From Corbicula japonica (Eukaryota; Mollusca; Bivalvia; Venerida; Cyrenidae), in the NCBI GenBank assembly GCA_038501625.1, contig JAZAYU010000009.1, forward strand, positions 7,430,396 to 7,494,395: a stretch of 64,000 nucleotides of DNA. The letters run 5' to 3'. Each line of letters starts with the position of its first letter. Positions within the stretch are counted from its first letter, which is position 1. Both the position numbers and the translations under genes were made by a program. The notes under the pieces were generated by a model. It saw nothing but the letters and a program-made list of their open reading frames with translations, ran no database searches and was not told the DNA's origin. Below, piece by piece: positions 21,000 to 31,085 of this stretch.

Positions 21000-21070
21000 T
21001 TATGGCGACGTGGTAGAGCGTAGGACCGGCAAGCGATGGGTTCCGGGTTCAATCCTTGGTTCAGGCGTGG
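21000..21070 (+). repeat. tRNA-like sequence, probably the head of a SINE
   Basis: An A-box-like 'tggcgacgtggtagagcg' near 21003 and a B-box 'gggttcaatcc' at 21045-21055 have tRNA spacing. The acceptor and T stems do not pair well and no CCA-type end or terminator is adjacent, so it is not a working tRNA gene. Sequence continues into non-tRNA 'gattttcagaacccttg', as in tRNA-derived SINEs. Confidence 0.45.
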
Positions 21071-21199
21071 ATTTTCAGAACCCTTGTTAAACCAAGGCGG
21101 TAACAATTAAGTTCTCATTTCGTTAATTGTTTTCATGATGTTTTAATTAGAGGTCGGCCATTTTATAAACTCACGCCTTTTCATCTCTTTGACTGTGTA

Positions 21200-22085
21200 G
21201 GGAGGCTGTGTTTGATGAATGTGACTATTCTTGATACGCATTTTCACTTTTTTATGGATAATGTTAAAAGGTAAACTTAATGACAATTTCCATTTGAAAA
21301 ATATTGAAATCATTTGCCACTGGATTTAAACCAGGTTCTAGGGCCATCTCCGGCAATTTGCGCTTATTATAGTCAATGCCAATTAGGGAAAACATGTATA
21401 TATATGGGCCTAAAAAGCTATAAGCTTATCATCAGCGGATGTTCAGGTCTCTACAACTACATGAACTACATGAACTTATTAATAAGTGTACGAAACTTTA
21501 TTAATCAGTCTACTTTTGATAAAAAAACGACTTTTTTATTTTCAAAATTGGATGACATTTCTGAAAATGAACCCGCTTGATCCGCCCCAGGCAAAGTATC
21601 TGATCTCTGGAGTCCGTTGGTATGGAACGGGTATGCTATGTTGTCACCGAGTTACTTTCGGTTTATATCAATTTAGCGCAATTTTCGTCTAGATCTAACT
21701 ATTTTTCGTATGCAAAGAAGTATGTTTATATCATGACAACTATTTAGATGAAAACAAGAGGTTGAGGGATAAAAACTTCAGTGATTTGTTGAAGATGACG
21801 CATATCTAGTTCTGAATATCGCGATATAAAAATTTTGGTGACTCCAGTGCTCCAATCCCCAAGGTTATTCAACTGTTATATTTGTGAGGGTGGGGGGTTG
21901 CCCTACTATTTGTAAGCGGCAAAGGCTGTTCTGTTCTTGGAGTCGATTTATTGAGACTAGACAGCTAGAGGTGGGGATGAAGGATGAGGATATTACACAA
22001 AAGACCACTAAGGACCCTTAAAAACTTTTAATGACTGGCCAGATTTTAACAAATATCTATTTAAGGTATAACAGGAGGGGGGAAA
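21200..22085. other. No gene seen
   Basis: Upstream flank of the palmitoyltransferase gene. 'gccactggatttaaaccagg' plus 'ttctagggcc' near 21316 also occurs in related form near 33220, so it belongs to a dispersed repeat. No exon seen. Confidence 0.4.
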
Positions 22086-22087
22086 TA

Positions 22088-22165
22088 TGTAGACCTCAAC
22101 CAGGATTTGAACGTCAGAGCTCTGGCTTACCAAGCCGTCACTATACCATTGAGCATCCGATGCTG
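22088..22165 (-). repeat. tRNA-like pseudo-sequence on the minus strand
   Basis: Reverse complement shows 'gctcaatggtatagtgacgg', then 'cttggtaagccagag' and a B-box-like 'gttcaaatcc'. This is tRNA order, but the T stem is poor. Likely a tRNA pseudogene or SINE head in the 5' flank of the ZDHHC4-like gene. Confidence 0.4.
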
Positions 22166-22336
22166 CCTGACAAGGACACTGTTACATTCCACCTTTCTAA
22201 ATGAGACAATCGCACTGAAACGGCGAATGTCTACATATAACAATGCAGGGTTCAGAGTGGCTACCCCAGTCAATGCTTTGCCCAGTCTTGGAACCAGCTA
22301 ATCCTTTCTTTTTTGATTTCAGTGTGATTGTTAACA

Positions 22337-22465
22337 ATGGATTTGCTGTTGATGTTAGCAGTTTACTGTGTGCTGTTCATTGTTGGTGCACTATGTTTGC
22401 TGTACAGAGACTCTTTGGTGATGTGCACAGGGCCCATAGGAACCTTTCGCCAAGTTGTTGCAGAG
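22337..22465 (+). CDS. ZDHHC4: ZDHHC4-like exon 1
   Basis: Start codon at 22337 (aacaATGG context). Encodes the first membrane segment and ends at GCAGAG before a weak GTCTGT donor, phase 0. Confidence 0.75.
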
Positions 22466-25400
22466 GTCTGTGTTATCATTTCTATTTATTGGAGGTGTAT
22501 CATGAAGAAGAGTTGTTGAAACCAGGCCCCAAGATGATAAAACTGAGAATGGAAACCAGTCTCAAATCTTAAGGATCTGAAATCATGATTAGTTCTGATG
22601 ATTCTAATTTACTAGATTTATTGTAATAAGCAACATTTAATTTAATCACAATGTCATTTAAAGGGGACATAACTAGAAACTTTGTCATGTCAGGAGTTAA
22701 AGCTCTTGTGTTTTACATAACACTTTACTCTATAAATACACCTTTTATTACATTGATGACCACTGTAGGTCAAATCAGTTGGCACATCAGTCATCTACAC
22801 TGTTTGCTCTTTGGTAAATCCAGATCAGATGGCACAGTCATGCTGACTGATTGAGGTCTGCACTGGTCACCAATGTGATAAAAGTCTCTCCATGGTGTAA
22901 AGGGTTAAAGTTATTTTATTAATGCTGATCTGCAACAGTGCACATACCTTCTAAGTTATAAATCACATAAGCTTACAAGTTTAAAATCAACTTTGATATT
23001 TAAAGGTTCATGACAGTACTGAATAATAATATGCTATAAAGTTATAAGCAACATTTAGTTCCAGGTTAGTTTTTTATGTGCCATTTACCAATCGACTCTG
23101 CTACCAGTATGATCCCTATATATCTGCCTCTTCTGATGCAAGATATAGAAAAGTAGTTTTGTGGAAATTAGAGCATGAAATAAGATAAAACAGTACCTTT
23201 GGGAAGGTGGTCTTTAAAACAACACAGGTTTTATAGTGTAACAACAGCTTCAATATTTTCAAGTTCTTTCTTTAATAAAATGTGTATATAATATATCAGC
23301 CTTGAAATCAGTAAATGAAGAGGTTGAAATGTTATAATTTCAGGCTATTAACAGAGTTGTTCCCCTTAGTCTCCAGAATCTTGCTCAGAAATGTTGCAAT
23401 AAACTGCTGTATACCAGGTAATTTCACTAAAACACTTACTAGTTACTGCCTTCGAATCTAATCATGAGCTGCACCAATCAGGCTATTCAACCAGTAAATC
23501 AATGCAAAAACCTGACCAACATTAATCAGTTGACTGCCAGTGCAGTCCAATCTGGATCTAAACTGTTTGCTTCGTGGTCAGTAACAATATAATGTTTCTA
23601 ATGGGTTAAAGGATTGAATATTATTTTTCAAACCACTGTAAACACTTTTTTTGGAAGTTTTACTAAATATATGGTCTGCAATAGATGGTAAGTTAGGTAT
23701 TTATTTAAAAAAAAAAATTTTTGTATATTTCAGGACCAGTTTTTTCCAAGTAATGTTTGCCGTTCTTGTTATACTGGGACATGCTGTATGGGTGGTGGAT
23801 ATGATCCCAATACTGTATCATCACTACCCCGATCATAACCACACCTTCTGGCCTTTTGTTGTTGTGTTTTCTAACTACATATGTTGGCACAAAGCTTGGA
23901 CAGGTAAGTGTGTTGATGAATTTGATCACATTAAAACTTAAAAGGCCAAGATACCCGGTAACTAGACAACATTAACAAACTTAGATTTTACTTTAAATTA
24001 ATAGGGTTTTTTTGTTCAAGAAAACAGATTATTTTAATGTAATGTTAGTTAAACTTGTTAGTGTTATTATTTAGTATAACATAAGTTAAACCTCTTGTAT
24101 AACATTAGTTAAACTTCTTGTAACTACTTGGATTTTACGGGGGTACTATTTGCTGCACATGGTACATGGTCCATTTTAATACTAGAGTATAATATAGTCA
24201 TTATTTACTAGTCACATTCTTCCTCAAGCCCAGGAATCCAAGATCATAAAACTGAAATTAAAGACCAGTCTCAAAAATCAAGTATCTGACTGGCTGAAAT
24301 GAAGACTAGTCTCTTTATTTCAGCCAGTCAGATGCTTGAGATTTGAGACTGGTTTTCAATTTTTAGTTTGATCATGGGATACAGTATACATCATGATTCA
24401 AGTACTAAACTGACTGTTGTGACATTGACAGGTGATCCAGGAGAAATAAGAGCATCTAATCACAGCAAATACATGGCAGTATATGAGCCTGATGGTGCAA
24501 TGTACACATGCAAGGGCATCTGCTCTACTTGCAAGTTCACAAAACCAGCCAGATCTAAACACTGTAGTAAGTACTCTTTACTGCATATATATGGGTTTTA
24601 TTACATGTGGAACAGTGTCAATCCAGATTGACAGCACAGGCATGCCATCTGATCTGGATCATGGTCAGTATTAACCTACCCAATATAAAGCAAACAGTGT
24701 AGATCCTGATTAGACAGCATAGATGTGCCAGCTGATCTGGATCTTCACTGTTGGCTCATGGGATAATGGCCATATCTCATGGAGTCAAGGGTTTACGAAG
24801 CAATATTTTCTGTGCCAAAGGTTATAAAACTGAGCATGGAAACCAGTCTCAAATCTCAAGCATCTGATTGGCTGAAATGGCGACTGGTCGCCATTTCAGC
24901 CAATGAGATGCTTGAGATTTGAGACTGGTTTCCAATCTCAGTTTTATAACCTTCATCAATGGTTTCTGGAAGTGTGGTGTGTCTGAATTATACTCTGCTT
25001 TGCAGAATAGTGCAGTGTCAAGATCTTTGGACTGTCATTGAGTGTTCTGTTATAAATATTTTTCTGAACATTAATTTTGTTGACTATACATTATATTACA
25101 GCATATTCAAATATTTACTATTGATGTAGATTATACTGATGTATTATATAGCTACATCGTAAATTGAGCATGCTTGTGTTTCGCTTCAACTGTATGTTAC
25201 AGTTTTATGTGTCATTTTGATTATCCTTTTACACTAAAGATACACCCTTATTGCTTGATGAACATTGTAGATCCAGATAAGCACACATGTGCTGTCTGAT
25301 CTGGATTTACACTGTTCTTTCTAGGTTCATTATGTTATTTCTGACCAAGATGCGACCAGTGCAGATTCAGATCATCTGCCATCTGATTTGGATCTACATG

Positions 25401-27154
25401 TACACTTGTCGCAGATGTGTTGAACATGTTTATATATGGAGTAAAAAGCTTTACATTAACATTAACATGTACTTCTGCTGTTTGCAGGTGTGTGTAACCG
25501 TTGTGTTCACAGATTTGATCATCACTGTATCTGGACCAACAACTGTGTAGGAGCGTTCAGCCATCGCTACTTTATTCTCTTCATGGTGACCATGCTTGTT
25601 ATGTTTCTGCAGGGGATATATGTGGGAACCGGCTGTGTGCTAGATCATGCTGAGGATATACGCCTCTTTAAAGCATCTTATGTGGACAATGATGGATCCA
25701 TCAAACCTATCACAATGTCGGTTGCTTTTCAGGTGTGTCAAGTTTATTTGATATTTTATGTAAAAGAAATGTAGAGACAGAGTTTAAAGGATATGCCTTC
25801 CTGGCAAGTTCAAAAAGCAATCCTGCAATTATCTAGCCAGATTGCTCTAGTCACACACGAGTTATTTCCCTTTGATTGCTAATATTTGACCAGTCTAGGA
25901 CTTTCTGCTGTCTTACTTGAAAATCATTTATCCATTCTTCACCAAACTTGGCCAGAATATTTATGGGGATAATTTCTTGGCAAATTTTGATAACCAGCAA
26001 GATTGTCACTTTCACACTTAAGTTTTAACCATTTAATTGCAGTTATTTCATGAAATTAAAACTTGAAGTTATTGCTATCTGTTCTTCATCAAACTTGGTC
26101 AGATTGTTTATGAGCATAATATATGTGGATTCAGAATTTCAGAAAGCCATCCAGATATCTTTGGAGTTATGACCCTTTAACTGTCCATATTTGAACAAAT
26201 TAGCACTGTCTGCTTTTTACTTGGAAAGCTTTTATTCAGAATTTACTCAACTTAAAATGTTGATGGGTACAATATATTGGCAAAGTTTGATAAAAGGCTA
26301 TATCGCCCCATTCACTGTGGAGTTATGGTCCTTTAATTAGCTTTGTATTACAGGTGTCTTTTGTGGCAGATGACACTTTTGTTCATCCTCATGATATTTT
26401 ACTATTTTAGTCCTTTGAAATATTTGGATTCCTTAATAATCATCAAATTCAAGTATAGGATAGAATCTATTCAGACATTTCTATAGAAAATAGAAGCTGA
26501 AAAGAGCAAAGCTAGTGCATTCCTCTATTTTCAATAGAAACATCGTAATAGACTCTATCCGCCTTAGAAGTCACCCACCATTGCTAGCCATTTGCCATGT
26601 GCAGTTGAAAATAGATTGATCTATTTTATTCTTTGTAAAATAGAAAATAGAAAGGAGTTTTATTAAAATAAATCACTGATGAATTTGAATTTTCATTGCT
26701 TCTGATTGACTACAAATGTAGGACAACTTCTAATAAACAGAAAAGTTTGAAAACTGCATGCATGCTTGTTTTTCAGCATTTGTTCATGGACTTGCCACGA
26801 CTGGTGTTCCTTGTTATAGCCCTGACGGTACTGACTGTCTTAGTGGGCATATTTCTTATCCACCATCTGTTCTTGGTCCTAACAAACCAGACCACCAATG
26901 AGAGGTACAAGCTATATGACCTGAGACAGGCAGCCTCTCATACTAGCCAGATGTGTTCAGACAATGGTGATAGCAATACAGAGAACAGAGGGCAGGCAAA
27001 AAGAGAAGACCATGAAAAGTCTAAGCAGGACAGAGTGAAAACAAAAACTGACTTGAAATACAGTGTTTATAGGCCATATTCTAGAGGAGCTTTCAACAAT
27101 TTTATGGAGGTGTTTTTACCATACAATTTTATTAATGGCAGAATTAAAAGATAA
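22337..27154 (+). CDS. ZDHHC4: ZDHHC4-like palmitoyltransferase, six exons, 376 aa
   Basis: A protein S-acyltransferase that attaches palmitate to cysteines of client proteins on internal membranes. Exons: 22337-22465, 23344-23417, 23734-23903, 24432-24566, 25488-25732, 26777-27154; every phase agrees and the total is 377 codons including stop. It has an N-terminal membrane segment (about residues 4-24), two further segments in exon 3, a cysteine-rich domain from Cys151 with [10 protein letters not shown], the catalytic DHHC at 180-183 (Cys183), then two segments around the exon 5/6 boundary and a TTNE (TTxE) motif at 290-293. The N-terminal MDLLLML and C-terminal 'FMEVFLP' match ZDHHC4 rather than other DHHC types; human ZDHHC4 is slightly shorter. 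The longer, charged loop after TTxE is the main difference. The exon 1 donor (GTCTGT) is weak and is the least certain boundary. A polyadenylation signal AATAAA is at 27349. Confidence 0.9.
22526..22575. mobile_element. Solo arm of the palindromic MITE family
   Basis: 'gataaaactgagaatggaaa' plus 'ccagtctcaaatct' matches one arm of the full copies at 24818 and 59708. The second arm is absent. Confidence 0.6.
23344..23417 (+). CDS. ZDHHC4: ZDHHC4-like exon 2
   Basis: 74 bp between TTTCAG and GTAATT. Encodes [16 protein letters not shown] and on to 'LLYT' plus a split arginine codon. Confidence 0.85.
23734..23903 (+). CDS. ZDHHC4: ZDHHC4-like exon 3
   Basis: Between TTTCAG and GTAAGT. Encodes two membrane segments separated by a histidine-rich loop '[12 protein letters not shown]', ending 'WHKAWTG'. 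Confidence 0.9.
24240..24376. mobile_element. Palindromic MITE, copy in ZDHHC4 intron 3
   Basis: 'gatcataaaact ... gaccagtctcaa' on the left is mirrored by 'ttgagactggt ... agtttgatcat' on the right, around a short centre near 24305. It ends just upstream of exon 4. Confidence 0.8.
24432..24566 (+). CDS. ZDHHC4: ZDHHC4-like exon 4
   Basis: Begins with 'DPGEI', the proximal cytosolic motif of DHHC enzymes, and carries the first half of the cysteine-rich domain ([12 protein letters not shown]). Donor GTAAGT. Confidence 0.92.
24600..24760. repeat. Dispersed 'gatctggatc' repeat, two copies in intron 4
   Basis: Short units of the form 'cagtgtagatcc', 'gatcagacagca' and 'tgatctggatc' occur at about 24610-24665 and 24695-24755. 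Relatives lie near 22790, 25265-25400 and 41165-41335. Confidence 0.55.
24818..24953. mobile_element. Palindromic MITE, best-preserved copy (ZDHHC4 intron 4)
   Basis: An almost perfect 136 bp palindrome from 'aaggttataaaactgag' to 'ctcagttttataacctt', centred on 'ggcgactggtcgcc'. It would fold into one long hairpin. Confidence 0.9.
25488..25732 (+). CDS. ZDHHC4: ZDHHC4-like exon 5 (DHHC motif)
   Basis: Completes the zinc-binding domain with [13 protein letters not shown] and NNCVG, then a membrane segment and lumenal loop, ending 'MSVAFQ' before GTGTGT. Confidence 0.93.
25850..26345. repeat. Degenerate tandem repeat in ZDHHC4 intron 5
   Basis: About three diverged units of roughly 150 bp keyed by 'cttcaccaaacttggccaga' (25942), 'cttcatcaaacttggtcaga' (26086) and a weaker copy near 26240, each followed by 'tggggata.aat.ttggcaaa'. 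The type resembles the minisatellite cores of pearl-like elements. Confidence 0.55.
26777..27154 (+). CDS. ZDHHC4: ZDHHC4-like exon 6 (terminal)
   Basis: Encodes the last membrane segment, the TTNE motif and a charged cytosolic tail ending '[13 protein letters not shown]' at a TAA. The same frame is open upstream of the acceptor but is intronic there. Confidence 0.93.
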   Translation, partial: HLFMDLPRLVFLVIALTVLTVLVGIFLIHHLFLVLTNQTTNERYKLYDLRQAASHTSQMCSDNGDSNTENRGQAKREDHEKSKQDRVKTKTDLKYSVYRPYSRGAFNNFMEVFLPYNFINGRIKR

Positions 27155-28583
27155 AATAAATTACTTGGTTGTTTATTTATTTTTGAATTGAATTTGTCAG
27201 GCATTTAAATATGATTGTAGGTAAAACAGACAGAGATATCAAATGTACATTCATACACTTAGTCACTATATCATTTATCTACAACATGTTGAGAAATTGC
27301 TATCTTTTATACTGATACAAACAATCTATTGTGTATTTAACTTACACAAATAAACATGTGTTCAGGCTTGAATTTACAAATTGAAACGGCCAGAATTCAG
27401 TGAAACTCTCAGTGTACAAATATGATGTATTTATTATATTATTTAAAGGGAAAGCAATTCAGCCAGGGAATGTAGTGATTACATATCATACACTTCTTTC
27501 TGATTGATCCCAAATTGCTTAATACAATTTGTAAGTTACTTTTGCAAACTGGCCTCTGAAATTATTTTGTTGAAAGTAAATACATAAAGATTGCTGCAAC
27601 CTTTTATACCAAACAAGTTTTAAAAAAAGAAGTAAAAAGTACGATTATTTTAATGGAACATCCTCTGTTGAAATACTACCACCAATGCTGAAACGGCTGT
27701 TGAAATAATGTGTGAAAAATTTTCATATTTTAAAAAGCCTTCATTGGTGGTTATTTAAATTTCTTGTCACAGGTTTTCAAGTATTGTTCCTAATGCAAGC
27801 GTTTTTTTAAATTTAACATAAAACAATGCCAAATGCATAAATATAGAAAACAGTTTTACCAAACATGTAGAATGTGCAGACGGATTTACTTTTTACTGCA
27901 CTGTGTGCATTGGTTCTACATCAGTGGTGTTAAGATATAAAAAATAACGTTCAGAATGCTGGGCTTCAGGTTCAACAAAAAAATAATAAAAAAGTCTATA
28001 GAAGTTATTGATCATACACTGTTGCAATGATGACTGTTTTAGCCCTCTTGACCCTGCACCATACATGAATGTCCAGTTAATTTCCTATGTAATGTTTACA
28101 GGAGATACATGGATATTTATACACTGTACATTAATAATAATAAAATTTGTTAACTATTCACGTAAACAACTTATATATTAAGTTCTGATACACGGAGTAC
28201 AAGGCATCTGGGTATGCTACATAAGCTAACGGAGAAAACTGCCTGATTCTTTAACTTTTCCTTTGTACAGCAATGATACACACAGATACCCATGTTCTTG
28301 GAAACACCCAATATTGTGTGTGAAAATGTTCCAACGTATTCTGTGCCACTCAACAGTAAGCTATGCATTAAAAAAGAATTTTCAGGTCGCCATAGCCTGA
28401 ACATAATGTCTAACCAGGGACAACTGTGACATATTTATAAGGATATGATTTGTAAATCAGATCTCGCTCTTAATTTCTACAAGAAAATATAGCCAACCAT
28501 CTACCATTCTATAATTATATCTTTCATTCTGGAGTGTAATTACATTACTAAAGTATAAAACAAACGACTATCAATGCATGTGT
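27155..28583. other. Intergenic: 3' UTRs of ZDHHC4-like (+) and B-box (-) genes
   Basis: The two genes converge here. AATAAA at 27349 is a likely polyadenylation signal for the plus-strand gene. A short minus-strand frame at 28171-28404 has no homologue that I recognise. Confidence 0.5.
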
Positions 28584-30545
28584 TCACTGCCATGAGTAGA
28601 CTCTGATGTAATCATCCTCTTCACAAGCGACAATTAAATGCTTGCGTTGTCTGTCAACCTGGATCGACTGTATACTAGGCAGACCACTTATGATTACTTT
28701 AGTGTCTTTATAATCACGTCTAGACAACTGCAGTACCGATCCAGATTCCGTGCCTACATAGAGTCTTTCATCATCTGCAGCAATATCATTTATATCATTT
28801 TTTGGAATTATTCGTCCACCAACGAAATACCTCTTTTCCTTCGCTAAAGTTCCATATTCTGTGTTTTCTAGACAGAAACATAGAATTCTGTTTTGTTCAG
28901 AAACTATTAAGTCATTGTCATCTGTTAACAATATTCCTTTAGTATTATTTAGAGTCAGCAACCAGTTATTTGTACCGCATGCTCTAAAGTCATGAGTAGT
29001 TTGAAGAATATTTCCATTGTTAGGATTCAAAACTTGCAGTTCAATGATGTTGCTTTTGGAATTATTTTCCTCCGTCATTGCTACATCTGTCATTAGAGCA
29101 ATAAGGTTTTCACCATTCCACGAAACTCCACTATTATGCAGATCGGTGTTAAAGCCTCCGAGGTAGACTAGACTGTTACCATCCATATTGATTTTGTATC
29201 TATTTATTCTTTTAATGTTTGAAAAACTAACCACAAATTCATCCTGATCAATTTTGCAGCATGACCCAGGTCTTCCCGGTAGTCGCAATGAGTATAAAAT
29301 AATACAATCCAATGACAACAGCTTTATTCTGGAGTTGTTATTATCAAGAAGCAAGATGTACTGGTCAATTATAAGAATGTTCCATATGTCGCAGGGGTTC
29401 ACTTCATCTGATTCACTGATGTTGAACAATGTCGGTTGTGGATTAAGGCTCATTTCTTTCAATTTTTTATCAAAAGTTGCAGTGAAGTTTTCTGTTTGTT
29501 TGTCCGGCACTGTTGCAGTGAAGTTTTCTGTTTGTTTGTCCGGCACTGTTGCAGTCAAGTTTTCTGTTTGTTTGTCCGGCACTGTTGCAGTGAAGTTTTC
29601 TGTTTGTTTGTCCAGCACTGTTGCACAGTATTTTCCAGTTGTTTTGTATGTGCTGGTCTCCTGCTCAGTGATTTCATCACTTGACAATTCTGTAGGAGTG
29701 CGAACTGGCTCATTAATAATTTTTTGATTTATCACTGAAACTGTCCCAAAAGAATTTAAGTCTAAGAGAGCTGGATTTTTCACAAATTGAAGTTTGGGTT
29801 GACTTTTGTGTTCAAGACTAATTACATTTGATCTAAGAACATTTGATTTTTCAGAAAGGATGCAAGCAATTATTCTTGCTGCATCCTTGTCCCCATTCTC
29901 TATTGCCGTGTTCAGTAACTCTTGGTGTCTGACACAAGATTTTTTAATATCTTTTAATTCACAAACATTTTTGTCAATTTCAGTCAAGACAGAATCAAAC
30001 GCTTGATTTAATTGTTCTGTGCACTTTTTGTCTAGCTCATTCAATTTTGAAATAGTCTTTTCCATGAGTTTTTCTTTTTCCTCGAGAATAAAAGACTTGT
30101 CATGACCTAAACTTGTTTTACATATTTCTGCTTTCTTAAGACACTCTCCAGTTCTGTTGCTTATTTCCTCAAGTTGACATTTCATAATGGTTTTGTGATT
30201 ATCATTCTTTATGTCTTCCGAAAACTTTTCAACCTTTTCGCACGTACTATGCTTCTCTAAACAACAGACAGCACACAAGAAGTTGTCGTGTTCTTTGCAA
30301 TAGTGGGTAACCTTGATTCCAGCGTGACCTGTACACATTGTCATGTCTCTCAAGTCTCTTAGTATCTCCGCATTTTCAGGTATTTGATCTTGCAATAACG
30401 AATGTTCTCGTGTCAGTTTGGATTTTCTATGATCCTTAGTGCAACCCCTGCACAGGTATTCAGCACAGGTCAGACAAAATCCAGTTGCTGCTTCCTCTTC
30501 TTTAACGAAAAGACAAGGCTCACACAGTTTAAAATAACAGCTCAT
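28584..30545 (-). CDS. RING-less B-box (TRIM-like) protein, 653 aa
   Basis: Intronless frame from the ATG at 30545. B-box 1: Cys8, Cys11, Cys24, Cys27, Cys32, Cys35, His39 and His48. B-box 2: Cys71, His74, Cys83, His86, Cys91, Cys94, His99. Coiled coil from about 105 to 230. Residues about 310-358 are four 12-residue repeats (ATVPDKQTENFT type). Residues about 370-653 form a repeating, beta-rich region like the NHL/WD-type propeller of molluscan TRIM proteins ('LLLDNNNSRIKLLS', 'RRINRYKIN'-like, 'LIVACEEDDYIRVYS'). There is no RING finger, so E3 activity is not expected from the sequence. Such genes are greatly expanded in bivalves and several TRIMs act in antiviral signalling; the role here is inference. 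A broken paralogue lies at 35444-37249. Confidence 0.9.
   Translation of the reverse strand: MSCYFKLCEPCLFVKEEEAATGFCLTCAEYLCRGCTKDHRKSKLTREHSLLQDQIPENAEILRDLRDMTMCTGHAGIKVTHYCKEHDNFLCAVCCLEKHSTCEKVEKFSEDIKNDNHKTIMKCQLEEISNRTGECLKKAEICKTSLGHDKSFILEEKEKLMEKTISKLNELDKKCTEQLNQAFDSVLTEIDKNVCELKDIKKSCVRHQELLNTAIENGDKDAARIIACILSEKSNVLRSNVISLEHKSQPKLQFVKNPALLDLNSFGTVSVINQKIINEPVRTPTELSSDEITEQETSTYKTTGKYCATVLDKQTENFTATVPDKQTENLTATVPDKQTENFTATVPDKQTENFTATFDKKLKEMSLNPQPTLFNISESDEVNPCDIWNILIIDQYILLLDNNNSRIKLLSLDCIILYSLRLPGRPGSCCKIDQDEFVVSFSNIKRINRYKINMDGNSLVYLGGFNTDLHNSGVSWNGENLIALMTDVAMTEENNSKSNIIELQVLNPNNGNILQTTHDFRACGTNNWLLTLNNTKGILLTDDNDLIVSEQNRILCFCLENTEYGTLAKEKRYFVGGRIIPKNDINDIAADDERLYVGTESGSVLQLSRRDYKDTKVIISGLPSIQSIQVDRQRKHLIVACEEDDYIRVYSWQ
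29475..29632 (-). repeat. 36 bp coding minisatellite (four copies) in the B-box gene
   Basis: 'gttgcagtgaagttttctgt' plus 'ttgtttgtccggcact' repeats at 36 bp steps and encodes twelve residues per unit in frame, so copy number can change without breaking the protein. The paralogue lacks it. Confidence 0.9.
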
Positions 30546-30707
30546 TTTGAATTTGTAAATAATTAAAAAATAAAGTAAGTATATGGTTAAGTATTGAATT
30601 TAAGACTGATTCATGCTTCGCTAAGCTTTCCTGGTTTATGTTATCAAACGGGAAGTTTAATGTACCTGTACGATTTACATCTTCTTAGTAGAGAATGTGT
30701 TCTATGC

Positions 30708-30778
30708 TAGACTGGTCCCCGAGCGATTTGTCACGCGAAAGAGTTCGTCTATGTATAGACGATTGTGGTACCAGTCTA
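30708..30778. mobile_element. 71 bp mini-element with inverted ends and 9 bp TSD
   Basis: TAGACTGGT (30708) is mirrored by ACCAGTCTA (ending 30778). GTTCTATGC lies outside both ends (30699-30707 and 30779-30787). An inner palindrome CGTCTA-tgta-TAGACG lies at 30747-30762. It is 5' of the B-box gene. Too small to classify; an 8-9 bp duplication would suit hAT. Confidence 0.65.
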
Positions 30779-30790
30779 GTTCTATGCTTG

Positions 30791-31085
30791 TTAGCTCACC
30801 AGAGCCAAAGGCTCTGAGTGAGCTATTGTGATCAGAGAGGGACCAGATGTCCGTCGTCCGTCAACATTTCGTTTGTTAACGCCATAGAGGCCACAATTTT
30901 TAACCGATTGTCATCAAACTTGGTCCGAATGTTTCTCTTGATGGTGTGGCGATCCCTTTCGAAACTGGGTCATCTCGGGTCAAAAACTAGGTCACTAGGT
31001 CAGATTAAAGCAAAAATGTTGTTAAAGCAATACAGGTCACATTTTTTATCCGATTGTCATCAAATTTGGTATGAATATTGATATT
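30791..31085 (-). mobile_element. Truncated HINE/pearl-like element, same family as 7014-9744
   Basis: The left edge has the terminal hairpin 'agctcaccagagcc-aaa-ggctctgagtgagct' and then 'gtccgtcgtccgtc'. The core 'ccgattgtcatcaaacttgg' and 'gggtcaaaaactaggtcac' is the reverse complement of the 145 bp unit motifs. About two core units remain, in the opposite orientation to the big array. Confidence 0.75.

Noticed and set aside
21000..21070. Functional tRNA gene
   Set aside because: A and B boxes are present, but the acceptor and T stems do not pair and no terminator follows.
29254..29727. 157-codon plus-strand frame with repeated 'VFCLFVRHC'-type segments
   Set aside because: Antisense shadow of the 36 bp coding repeat in the B-box gene.
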